From Escarpia spicata (lineage: Eukaryota; Annelida; Polychaeta; Sabellida; Siboglinidae): a stretch of DNA of 64,000 nucleotides. Where the stretch lies: contig OZ023206.1 in assembly GCA_963995525.1 (NCBI GenBank), positions 70,877,295 to 70,941,294 of the forward strand, given 5' to 3'. Under the pieces are notes generated by a model. It was not told the DNA's origin. It searched no databases and saw nothing but the letters and a program-made list of their open reading frames with translations. The translations under genes and the position numbers were made by a program. This document shows, piece by piece, positions 52,901 through 64,000 of the stretch (positions within the stretch are counted from its first letter, which is position 1; each line of letters begins with the position of its first letter).

Positions 52901-55900
52901 GGGCTTTTTAACGTGGGAGAGATAGTGATTGCACCAAAAATGGTAAACGAAAACGGCGGATTTTCTCATAGACAACAGCTGGGTTAAAGCATAGGCCATT
53001 TTCACTCCACTGGTAAATGAGAAAGTTCGTTTACAATTAACTTCCGATTTGCACCGAAAACGGTTTTCGAGAGACTCATTTTGCGCATTACCACTCCCAG
53101 GTTAAAGATAGGGCTTTTTAACGTGGGAGAGATAGTGATTGCACCAAAAATGGTAAACGAAAACGGCGGATTTTCTCATAGACAACAGCTGGGTTAAAGC
53201 ATAGGCCATTTTCACTCCACTGGTAAATGAGAAAGTTCGTTTACAATTAACTTCCGATTTGCACCGAAAACGGTTTTCGAGAGACTCATTTTGCGCATTA
53301 CCACTCCCAGGTTAAAGATAGGGCTTTTTAACGTGGGAGAGATAGTGATTGCACCAAAAATGGTAAACGAAAACGGCGGATTTTCTCATAGACAACAGCT
53401 GGGTTAAAGCATAGGCCATTTTCACTCCACTGGTAAATGAGAAAGTTCGTTTACAATTAACTTCCGATTTGCACCGAAAACGGTTTTCGAGAGACTCATT
53501 TTGCGCATTACCACTCCCAGGTTAAAGATAGGGCTTTTTAACGTGGGAGAGATAGTGATTGCACCAAAAATGGTAAACGAAAACGGCGGATTTTCTCATA
53601 GACAACAGCTGGGTTAAAGCATAGGCCATTTTCACTCCACTGGTAAATGAGAAAGTTCGTTTACAATTAACTTCCGATTTGCACCGAAAACGGTTTTCGA
53701 GAGACTCATTTTGCGCATTACCACTCCCAGGTTAAAGATAGGGCTTTTTAACGTGGGAGAGATAGTGATTGCACCAAAAATGGTAAACGAAAACGGCGGA
53801 TTTTCTCATAGACAACAGCTGGGTTAAAGCATAGGCCATTTTCACTCCACTGGTAAATGAGAAAGTTCGTTTACAATTAACTTCCGATTTGCACCGAAAA
53901 CGGTTTTCGAGAGACTCATTTTGCGCATTACCACTCCCAGGTTAAAGATAGGGCTTTTTAACGTGGGAGAGATAGTGATTGCACCAAAAATGGTAAACGA
54001 AAACGGCGGATTTTCTCATAGACAACAGCTGGGTTAAAGCATAGGCCATTTTCACTCCACTGGTAAATGAGAAAGTTCGTTTACAATTAACTTCCGATTT
54101 GCACCGAAAACGGTTTTCGAGAGACTCATTTTGCGCATTACCACTCCCAGGTTAAAGATAGGGCTTTTTAACGTGGGAGAGATAGTGATTGCACCAAAAA
54201 TGGTAAACGAAAACGGCGGATTTTCTCATAGACAACAGCTGGGTTAAAGCATAGGCCATTTTCACTCCACTGGTAAATGAGAAAGTTCGTTTACAATTAA
54301 CTTCCGATTTGCACCGAAAACGGTTTTCGAGAGACTCATTTTGCGCATTACCACTCCCAGGTTAAAGATAGGGCTTTTTAACGTGGGAGAGATAGTGATT
54401 GCACCAAAAATGGTAAACGAAAACGGCAGATTTTCTCATAGACAACAGCTGGGTTAAAGCATAGGCCATTTTCACTCCACTGGTAAATGAGAAAGTTCGT
54501 TTACAATTAACTTCCGATTTGCACCGAAAACGGTTTTCGAGAGACTCATTTTGCGCATTACCACTCCCAGGTTAAAGATAGGGCTTTTTAACGTGGGAGA
54601 GATAGTGATTGCACCAAAAATGGTAAACGAAAACGGCGGATTTTCTCATAGACAACAGCTGGGTTAAAGCATAGGCCATTTTCACTCCACTGGTAAATGA
54701 GAAAGTTCGTTTACAATTAACTTCCGATTTGCACCGAAAACGGTTTTCGAGAGACTCATTTTGCGCATTACCACTCCCAGGTTAAAGATAGGGCTTTTTA
54801 ACGTGGGAGAGATAGTGATTGCACCAAAAATGGTAAACGAAAACGGCGGATTTTCTCATAGACAACAGCTGGGTTAAAGCATAGGCCATTTTCACTCCAC
54901 TGGTAAATGAGAAAGTTCGTTTACAATTAACTTCCGATTTGCACCGAAAACGGTTTTCGAGAGACTCATTTTGCGCATTACCACTCCCAGGTTAAAGATA
55001 GGGCTTTTTAACGTGGGAGAGATAGTGATTGCACCAAAAATGGTAAACGAAAACGGCGGATTTTCTCATAGACAACAGCTGGGTTAAAGCATAGGCCATT
55101 TTCACTCCACTGGTAAATGAGAAAGTTCGTTTACAATTAACTTCCGATTTGCACCGAAAACGGTTTTCGAGAGACTCATTTTGCGCATTACCACTCCCAG
55201 GTTAAAGATAGGGCTTTTTAACGTGGGAGAGATAGTGATTGCACCAAAAATGGTAAACGAAAACGGCGGATTTTCTCATAGACAACAGCTGGGTTAAAGC
55301 ATAGGCCATTTTCACTCCACTGGTAAATGAGAAAGTTCGTTTACAATTAACTTCCGATTTGCACCGAAAACGGTTTTCGAGAGACTCATTTTGCGCATTA
55401 CCACTCCCAGGTTAAAGATAGGGCTTTTTAACGTGGGAGAGATAGTGATTGCACCAAAAATGGTAAACGAAAACGGCGGATTTTCTCATAGACAACAGCT
55501 GGGTTAAAGCATAGGCCATTTTCACTCCACTGGTAAATGAGAAAGTTCGTTTACAATTAACTTCCGATTTGCACCGAAAACGGTTTTCGAGAGACTCATT
55601 TTGCGCATTACCACTCCCAGGTTAAAGATAGGGCTTTTTAACGTGGGAGAGATAGTGATTGCACCAAAAATGGTAAACGAAAACGGCGGATTTTCTCATA
55701 GACAACAGCTGGGTTAAAGCATAGGCCATTTTCACTCCACTGGTAAATGAGAAAGTTCGTTTACAATTAACTTCCGATTTGCACCGAAAACGGTTTTCGA
55801 GAGACTCATTTTGCGCATTACCACTCCCAGGTTAAAGATAGGGCTTTTTAACGTGGGAGAGATAGTGATTGCACCAAAAATGGTAAACGAAAACGGCGGA

Positions 55901-58900
55901 TTTTCTCATAGACAACAGCTGGGTTAAAGCATAGGCCATTTTCACTCCACTGGTAAATGAGAAAGTTCGTTTACAATTAACTTCCGATTTGCACCGAAAA
56001 CGGTTTTCGAGAGACTCATTTTGCGCATTACCACTCCCAGGTTAAAGATAGGGCTTTTTAACGTGGGAGAGATAGTGATTGCACCAAAAATGGTAAACGA
56101 AAACGGCGGATTTTCTCATAGACAACAGCTGGGTTAAAGCATAGGCCATTTTCACTCCACTGGTAAATGAGAAAGTTCGTTTACAATTAACTTCCGATTT
56201 GCACCGAAAACGGTTTTCGAGAGACTCATTTTGCGCATTACCACTCCCAGGTTAAAGATAGGGCTTTTTAACGTGGGAGAGATAGTGATTGCACCAAAAA
56301 TGGTAAACGAAAACGGCGGATTTTCTCATAGACAACAGCTGGGTTAAAGCATAGGCCATTTTCACTCCACTGGTAAATGAGAAAGTTCGTTTACAATTAA
56401 CTTCCGATTTGCACCGAAAACGGTTTTCGAGAGACTCATTTTGCGCATTACCACTCCCAGGTTAAAGATAGGGCTTTTTAACGTGGGAGAGATAGTGATT
56501 GCACCAAAAATGGTAAACGAAAACGGCGGATTTTCTCATAGACAACAGCTGGGTTAAAGCATAGGCCATTTTCACTCCACTGGTAAATGAGAAAGTTCGT
56601 TTACAATTAACTTCCGATTTGCACCGAAAACGGTTTTCGAGAGACTCATTTTGCGCATTACCACTCCCAGGTTAAAGATAGGGCTTTTTAACGTGGGAGA
56701 GATAGTGATTGCACCAAAAATGGTAAACGAAAACGGCGGATTTTCTCATAGACAACAGCTGGGTTAAAGCATAGGCCATTTTCACTCCACTGGTAAATGA
56801 GAAAGTTCGTTTACAATTAACTTCCGATTTGCACCGAAAACGGTTTTCGAGAGACTCATTTTGCGCATTACCACTCCCAGGTTAAAGATAGGGCTTTTTA
56901 ACGTGGGAGAGATAGTGATTGCACCAAAAATGGTAAACGAAAACGGCGGATTTTCTCATAGACAACAGCTGGGTTAAAGCATAGGCCATTTTCACTCCAC
57001 TGGTAAATGAGAAAGTTCGTTTACAATTAACTTCCGATTTGCACCGAAAACGGTTTTCGAGAGACTCATTTTGCGCATTACCACTCCCAGGTTAAAGATA
57101 GGGCTTTTTAACGTGGGAGAGATAGTGATTGCACCAAAAATGGTAAACGAAAACGGCGGATTTTCTCATAGACAACAGCTGGGTTAAAGCATAGGCCATT
57201 TTCACTCCACTGGTAAATGAGAAAGTTCGTTTACAATTAACTTCCGATTTGCACCGAAAACGGTTTTCGAGAGACTCATTTTGCGCATTACCACTCCCAG
57301 GTTAAAGATAGGGCTTTTTAACGTGGGAGAGATAGTGATTGCACCAAAAATGGTAAACGAAAACGGCGGATTTTCTCATAGACAACAGCTGGGTTAAAGC
57401 ATAGGCCATTTTCACTCCACTGGTAAATGAGAAAGTTCGTTTACAATTAACTTCCGATTTGCACCGAAAACGGTTTTCGAGAGACTCATTTTGCGCATTA
57501 CCACTCCCAGGTTAAAGATAGGGCTTTTTAACGTGGGAGAGATAGTGATTGCACCAAAAATGGTAAACGAAAACGGCGGATTTTCTCATAGACAACAGCT
57601 GGGTTAAAGCATAGGCCATTTTCACTCCACTGGTAAATGAGAAAGTTCGTTTACAATTAACTTCCGATTTGCACCGAAAACGGTTTTCGAGAGACTCATT
57701 TTGCGCATTACCACTCCCAGGTTAAAGATAGGGCTTTTTAACGTGGGAGAGATAGTGATTGCACCAAAAATGGTAAACGAAAACGGCGGATTTTCTCATA
57801 GACAACAGCTGGGTTAAAGCATAGGCCATTTTCACTCCACTGGTAAATGAGAAAGTTCGTTTACAATTAACTTCCGATTTGCACCGAAAACGGTTTTCGA
57901 GAGACTCATTTTGCGCATTACCACTCCCAGGTTAAAGATAGGGCTTTTTAACGTGGGAGAGATAGTGATTGCACCAAAAATGGTAAACGAAAACGGCGGA
58001 TTTTCTCATAGACAACAGCTGGGTTAAAGCATAGGCCATTTTCACTCCACTGGTAAATGAGAAAGTTCGTTTACAATTAACTTCCGATTTGCACCGAAAA
58101 CGGTTTTCGAGAGACTCATTTTGCGCATTACCACTCCCAGGTTAAAGATAGGGCTTTTTAACGTGGGAGAGATAGTGATTGCACCAAAAATGGTAAACGA
58201 AAACGGCGGATTTTCTCATAGACAACAGCTGGGTTAAAGCATAGGCCATTTTCACTCCACTGGTAAATGAGAAAGTTCGTTTACAATTAACTTCCGATTT
58301 GCACCGAAAACGGTTTTCGAGAGACTCATTTTGCGCATTACCACTCCCAGGTTAAAGATAGGGCTTTTTAACGTGGGAGAGATAGTGATTGCACCAAAAA
58401 TGGTAAACGAAAACGGCGGATTTTCTCATAGACAACAGCTGGGTTAAAGCATAGGCCATTTTCACTCCACTGGTAAATGAGAAAGTTCGTTTACAATTAA
58501 CTTCCGATTTGCACCGAAAACGGTTTTCGAGAGACTCATTTTGCGCATTACCACTCCCAGGTTAAAGATAGGGCTTTTTAACGTGGGAGAGATAGTGATT
58601 GCACCAAAAATGGTAAACGAAAACGGCGGATTTTCTCATAGACAACAGCTGGGTTAAAGCATAGGCCATTTTCACTCCACTGGTAAATGAGAAAGTTCGT
58701 TTACAATTAACTTCCGATTTGCACCGAAAACGGTTTTCGAGAGACTCATTTTGCGCATTACCACTCCCAGGTTAAAGATAGGGCTTTTTAACGTGGGAGA
58801 GATAGTGATTGCACCAAAAATGGTAAACGAAAACGGCGGATTTTCTCATAGACAACAGCTGGGTTAAAGCATAGGCCATTTTCACTCCACTGGTAAATGA

Positions 58901-61410
58901 GAAAGTTCGTTTACAATTAACTTCCGATTTGCACCGAAAACGGTTTTCGAGAGACTCATTTTGCGCATTACCACTCCCAGGTTAAAGATAGGGCTTTTTA
59001 ACGTGGGAGAGATAGTGATTGCACCAAAAATGGTAAACGAAAACGGCGGATTTTCTCATAGACAACAGCTGGGTTAAAGCATAGGCCATTTTCACTCCAC
59101 TGGTAAATGAGAAAGTTCGTTTACAATTAACTTCCGATTTGCACCGAAAACGGTTTTCGAGAGACTCATTTTGCGCATTACCACTCCCAGGTTAAAGATA
59201 GGGCTTTTTAACGTGGGAGAGATAGTGATTGCACCAAAAATGGTAAACGAAAACGGCGGATTTTCTCATAGACAACAGCTGGGTTAAAGCATAGGCCATT
59301 TTCACTCCACTGGTAAATGAGAAAGTTCGTTTACAATTAACTTCCGATTTGCACCGAAAACGGTTTTCGAGAGACTCATTTTGCGCATTACCACTCCCAG
59401 GTTAAAGATAGGGCTTTTTAACGTGGGAGAGATAGTGATTGCACCAAAAATGGTAAACGAAAACGGCAGATTTTCTCATAGACAACAGCTGGGTTAAAGC
59501 ATAGGCCATTTTCACTCCACTGGTAAATGAGAAAGTTCGTTTACAATTAACTTCCGATTTGCACCGAAAACGGTTTTCGAGAGACTCATTTTGCGCATTA
59601 CCACTCCCAGGTTAAAGATAGGGCTTTTTAACGTGGGAGAGATAGTGATTGCACCAAAAATGGTAAACGAAAACGGCGGATTTTCTCATAGACAACAGCT
59701 GGGTTAAAGCATAGGCCATTTTCACTCCACTGGTAAATGAGAAAGTTCGTTTACAATTAACTTCCGATTTGCACCGAAAACGGTTTTCGAGAGACTCATT
59801 TTGCGCATTACCACTCCCAGGTTAAAGATAGGGCTTTTTAACGTGGGAGAGATAGTGATTGCACCAAAAATGGTAAACGAAAACGGCGGATTTTCTCATA
59901 GACAACAGCTGGGTTAAAGCATAGGCCATTTTCACTCCACTGGTAAATGAGAAAGTTCGTTTACAATTAACTTCCGATTTGCACCGAAAACGGTTTTCGA
60001 GAGACTCATTTTGCGCATTACCACTCCCAGGTTAAAGATAGGGCTTTTTAACGTGGGAGAGATAGTGATTGCACCAAAAATGGTAAACGAAAACGGCGGA
60101 TTTTCTCATAGACAACAGCTGGGTTAAAGCATAGGCCATTTTCACTCCACTGGTAAATGAGAAAGTTCGTTTACAATTAACTTCCGATTTGCACCGAAAA
60201 CGGTTTTCGAGAGACTCATTTTGCGCATTACCACTCCCAGGTTAAAGATAGGGCTTTTTAACGTGGGAGAGATAGTGATTGCACCAAAAATGGTAAACGA
60301 AAACGGCGGATTTTCTCATAGACAACAGCTGGGTTAAAGCATAGGCCATTTTCACTCCACTGGTAAATGAGAAAGTTCGTTTACAATTAACTTCCGATTT
60401 GCACCGAAAACGGTTTTCGAGAGACTCATTTTGCGCATTACCACTCCCAGGTTAAAGATAGGGCTTTTTAACGTGGGAGAGATAGTGATTGCACCAAAAA
60501 TGGTAAACGAAAACGGCGGATTTTCTCATAGACAACAGCTGGGTTAAAGCATAGGCCATTTTCACTCCACTGGTAAATGAGAAAGTTCGTTTACAATTAA
60601 CTTCCGATTTGCACCGAAAACGGTTTTCGAGAGACTCATTTTGCGCATTACCACTCCCAGGTTAAAGATAGGGCTTTTTAACGTGGGAGAGATAGTGATT
60701 GCACCAAAAATGGTAAACGAAAACGGCGGATTTTCTCATAGACAACAGCTGGGTTAAAGCATAGGCCATTTTCACTCCACTGGTAAATGAGAAAGTTCGT
60801 TTACAATTAACTTCCGATTTGCACCGAAAACGGTTTTCGAGAGACTCATTTTGCGCATTACCACTCCCAGGTTAAAGATAGGGCTTTTTAACGTGGGAGA
60901 GATAGTGATTGCACCAAAAATGGTAAACGAAAACGGCGGATTTTCTCATAGACAACAGCTGGGTTAAAGCATAGGCCATTTTCACTCCACTGGTAAATGA
61001 GAAAGTTCGTTTACAATTAACTTCCGATTTGCACCGAAAACGGTTTTCGAGAGACTCATTTTGCGCATTACCACTCCCAGGTTAAAGATAGGGCTTTTTA
61101 ACGTGGGAGAGATAGTGATTGCACCAAAAATGGTAAACGAAAACGGCGGATTTTCTCATAGACAACAGCTGGGTTAAAGCATAGGCCATTTTCACTCCAC
61201 TGGTAAATGAGAAAGTTCGTTTACAATTAACTTCCGATTTGCACCGAAAACGGTTTTCGAGAGACTCATTTTGCGCATTACCACTCCCAGGTTAAAGATA
61301 GGGCTTTTTAACGTGGGAGAGATAGTGATTGCACCAAAAATGGTAAACGAAAACGGCGGATTTTCTCATAGACAACAGCTGGGTTAAAGCATAGGCCATT
61401 TTCACTCCAC
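46921..61410. repeat. 210-bp satellite array, 69 monomers
   Basis: TGGTAAATGAGAAAG recurs every 210 bases from 46,921 to 61,201; the array ends at 61,410, so 14,490 bp or 69 whole units. By eye all units are identical except for one G-to-A change (GGCGGA to GGCAGA) at 48,548, 54,428 and 59,468. The monomer is an old dimer: GGTTAAAG(C)ATAGG starts each half, and both halves contain TTGCACC(G/A)AAAA. It holds a 15-base palindrome CGAAAACGGTTTTCG. 210 is a multiple of three, yet every frame is stopped within each monomer, so no protein is encoded. No CENP-B box (TTCG....A..CGGG) was found. Confidence 0.98.
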
Positions 61411-62400
61411 GTTAAAGCATAGGTCATTTTATCGCAAAGGTACGCGACCACTTTTTGAAAAAAATTAAATATACCGAACACCATTTGAAAAAGCTACTCA
61501 CGTAATTGCTTGACCCGTGGGTCCAGGCTTCGCCAAGGGATCGAGCCTTTATTTGTTTGACTATGACGTGTCGAAAATGTGGTGTTGTAATAAGGCGTAA
61601 TGTATAACAAAAGGGGTTATAAATTCAACGGAGACTGTTTTGTCTGAAGTAATGTATACGAAATGTAGATTACGTATAGGACTATGTTACATCAGAGCCT
61701 ATAGCCTCGTTTTGTTTTGTTTTTCGAACAGAGTGACCATTTTGGAATTAGCCCTTTGGCGTCTCTTATAAAACCCGTACTCGACACTTCAACAGTGCAA
61801 AGAAAAGGCTTGTGCAAGCACGCGCACCCTGTATGACGTCATTAAACTGCTATGCGCAGTAATTTTGTGATTTTGTAGGCCTCGCCTAGTCTATTCATTT
61901 ACATAGGTTCAAAAACATAGATCCAAACCGGATAAAGCATAGCCATAGGCATAGGCATAGAGGCTAAAGGCTATCTGGCCTACAGCACATAATCACGGAC
62001 AAACACCTTACAAACACTCCCAAACAACTTACAAACACGGATATACAACTCAAAAATACCGACATGCTATAGCGAGTGAAAAATGTCCCCGTTAACTGGT
62101 ATGAACTGGTATGAACTGGTATAAATTAAGCCTCAAGGTTCTGTGTATTTGTCCCGTGTTAAGGAAGTTATACGAACTTATCAGCAAAAACATTCAAACT
62201 ACCAGCTATCTGTGTAACATTTTGGTCAAACTGGTTGTCATGTAACAGTATTTGACAGAATATCATAGTACTTACCAACGGTCACAGTGGGTATCCTGTT
62301 TGTAAACTGTTTTGAAGGGGTATTCCTTGTTCAAGTTTCATCTACATGTATGTCTCATCTGTACCTAGACGGCAACCTTTTATCACACTATCATTCTTAA
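61411..62400. other. Right satellite edge, then non-coding DNA
   Basis: 61,411-61,430 repeats GTTAAAGCATAGGTCATTTT, a diverged satellite piece; the rest is not satellite. CATAGCCATAGGCATAGGCA near 61,940 and a triple TATGAACTGG at 62,099-62,125 are short tandem runs. No gene was recognised. Confidence 0.5.
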
Positions 62401-62405
62401 CCTAT

Positions 62406-62450
62406 ACGTATGCACGTATGCACGTATGTACGTATGCACGTGTGTGTATA
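62406..62450. repeat. GTATGCAC microsatellite
   Basis: About four units of (GTATGCAC), one altered to GTATGTAC, then GTGTGTGT. Alternating purine-pyrimidine, so potentially Z-DNA-forming. Confidence 0.8.
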
Positions 62451-62849
62451 ATTGCGTTCAAGCCTCATCTATTTAAATAAACAATCACGCTATGTCAGTA
62501 TGTGCAATGCACAATGGCGACTCGATCGTTTTGATACCAAAGAGCCTATAGCAATAAAAAGACAGCGCAGTACTCGCTATTTTCATTGTTCGAGGAAAGT
62601 GAAGCGTTATGATAGTGAAGCGTTATGTTAGAACAGTACAGACACACAATAACCGCCCAGATAAGATGTACCAGTATTTATATAGTTTACCGTATTAAGG
62701 ATCAAGTGTACACATGGCCATTAGAACGTTTTTAACTTTTTTCGGGCTATAGTATTTAAATTCGTGCTTCTTCGTTAAAACCTTTGAAACCGACTTCTGT
62801 CGTAAAACAAATAACCTGGCACGGGTAATCGAAAATGAACTCATAGATT
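62451..62849. other. No gene seen
   Basis: A short doublet (GTGAAGCGTTATG twice near 62,600) is the only structure noted. The 92-residue minus-strand frame (62,695-62,973) half overlaps the minisatellite and is not called. Confidence 0.3.
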
Positions 62850-64000
62850 CATACATAGATACATCAAGAGAGGAGACTGTGACCGAGAGAGCCCGCGAGA
62901 CTATGGATGACACGAGACAAGAGACGAGAGTACGGACGAGACAAGAGACGGGACTATGACCGAGATGTGTCACGAGACTTCGGATGGCACATCACACGAG
63001 ACGAGACTATGACCGAGATGTGTCACGAGACTTCGGATGACACATCACACGAGAGTACCGACGAGACAAGAGATACGCCACGAGACTACGGATGATACAT
63101 CAAGAGAGGAGACTATGACCGAGAGAGCCCGCGAGACTATGGATGACACAAGACAAGAGACGAGAGTACGGACGAGACAAGAGACGGGACTATGACCGAG
63201 ATGTGTCACGAGACTTCGGATGACACATCACACGAGAGTACCGACGAGACAAGAGATACGCCACGAGACTACGGATGATACATCACACGAGACTATGACC
63301 GAGATATGTCACGAGACTTCGGATGACACATCACACGAGAGTACCGACGAGACAAGAGATACGCCACGAGACTACGGATGATACATCACACGAGACTATG
63401 ACCGAGATATGTCACGAGACTTCGGATGACACATCACACGAGAGTACCGACGAGACAAGAGATGCCGCGAGACTACGGATGACACGAGACAAGAGACGAG
63501 ACTATGACCGAGATGTGTCACGAGACTTCGGATGGCACATCACACGAGACGAGACTATGACCGAGATGTGTCACGAGACTACGGATGTCACATCACACGA
63601 GAGTACGGACGAGACAAGAGACGGGACTATGACCGAGATATGTCACGAGACTACGGATGTCACATCACACGAGAGTACGGACGAGACAAGAGGCGGGACT
63701 ATGACCGAGATATGTCACGAGACTACGGATGTCACATCACACGAGAGTACGGACGAGACAAGAGGCGGGACTATGACCGAGATATGTCACGAGACTACGG
63801 ATGTCACATCACACGAGAGTACGGACGAGACAAGAGGCGGGACTATGCCCGAGATATGTCACGAGACTACGGATGTCACATCACACGAGAGTACGGACGA
63901 GACAAGAGACGGGACTATGAACGAGATATGTCACGAGACTACGGATGTCACATCACACGAGAGTATGGACGAGACAAGAGACGGGACTATGAACGAGATA
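62850..64000. repeat. CGAGAC-rich minisatellite running off the window
   Basis: Built from phrases such as GACTATGACCGAGAT, GTCACGAGACT, CGGATGACACATCACACGAGA and CGGACGAGACAAGAGACGGG. In the left part, repeats are irregular, with a unit of about 103 bp at 63,281-63,384 and larger composite units. From about 63,600 the unit settles to exactly 72 bp (GAGTACGG at 63,601, 63,673, 63,745, 63,817 and 63,889; GAGTATGG at 63,961). The strand is strikingly A/G-rich, with hardly any TT. Confidence 0.95.
63532..64000 (+). CDS. Possible Arg/Asp-rich repeat protein, 5' part only (open at window end)
   Basis: From an ATG at 63,532 the frame stays open for all 156 codons to the window edge. Each 72-bp unit gives 24 residues of the type ITREYGRDKRRDYDRDMSRD followed by YGCH. 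The in-frame TGA just upstream (63,505) and the minisatellite context make it doubtful as a real gene. For coding: the unit is a multiple of three, and some differences are silent (AGA/AGG Arg, TAC/TAT Tyr), though others change residues (Asp to Ala or Glu, Val to Met). Similar text appears in another frame at 62,907-63,095 before a stop. It resembles low-complexity RD/RS-type charged domains only in composition. No function is proposed. Confidence 0.25.
   Translation, partial: MAHHTRRDYDRDVSRDYGCHITREYGRDKRRDYDRDMSRDYGCHITREYGRDKRRDYDRDMSRDYGCHITREYGRDKRRDYDRDMSRDYGCHITREYGRDKRRDYARDMSRDYGCHITREYGRDKRRDYERDMSRDYGCHITREYGRDKRRDYERD

Noticed and set aside
46921..61410. CRISPR array or coding repeat
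   Set aside because: There are no unique spacers; the whole 210-bp unit repeats, in a eukaryotic setting, with stops in all frames.
46921..61410. CENP-B box in the satellite monomer
   Set aside because: The closest text, TTCGAGAGACTCATT, lacks the CGGG half.
1..64000. Bacterial or phage-type defence or mobile system
   Set aside because: All recognisable content is eukaryotic retroelement, zinc-finger or satellite DNA; no prokaryotic gene organisation was seen.

Overview
The window is eukaryotic nuclear DNA, very probably from a marine invertebrate animal. It is AT-rich and crowded with non-LTR retrotransposons (CR1-like, L2-like, RTE-like), a Ty3/gypsy fragment, tRNA-derived SINEs and foldback DNA elements. 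It carries two intact multi-C2H2 zinc-finger genes and ends in long tandem arrays. No prokaryotic genes, CRISPR arrays or rRNA genes were seen. The acidic leader of the zinc-finger proteins resembles, from memory, predicted proteins of marine gastropods; this is a weak inference, and mollusc or another lophotrochozoan is a guess.

Layout. 1-14,805 is a zinc-finger block. A 4,219-bp unit (325-4543) is repeated head-to-tail at 4544-8762. Each copy carries a candidate promoter/first exon, a foldback DNA element with an internal insert, and the 5' half of a CR1-like LINE. The second copy continues into the 3' half of the LINE (to ~10,417). ZNF1 follows (10,908-12,473). 13,455-31,500 is a graveyard of mobile elements, almost all on the minus strand: L2-like fragments, a nearly full CR1 (15,240-19,003), a second CR1-like LINE, a decayed CR1, a gypsy gag-protease piece and an RTE. 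AT-rich foldback elements and two strong hairpins lie among them. 31,512-40,088 is a second, paralogous zinc-finger block: a finger relic, a dispersed repeat, an RTE interrupted by a SINE, a candidate promoter/first exon, and ZNF2 (35,981-38,704). 40,100-46,600 holds small repeats, an L2-like fragment, an RTE 3' half and a frameshifted CXC-domain exon. 46,921-61,410 is a 210-bp satellite, 69 units by arithmetic and almost invariant. 62,850-64,000 is a minisatellite (72-bp period at its right end) with an open Arg/Asp-rich frame running off the window.

How the parts relate. ZNF1 and ZNF2 sit in homologous blocks that differ mainly in the elements inserted. The candidate first intron is about 515 bp in ZNF2 and about 9.7 kb in ZNF1, where the LINE and the tandem duplication lie. 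ZNF2 looks like a fusion of two such genes: its second half repeats the leader and is closer to ZNF1 than to its own first half. Both genes are followed by decayed fingers past their stop codons, so both arrays were once longer. All coordinates of mobile-element edges are by eye and approximate.
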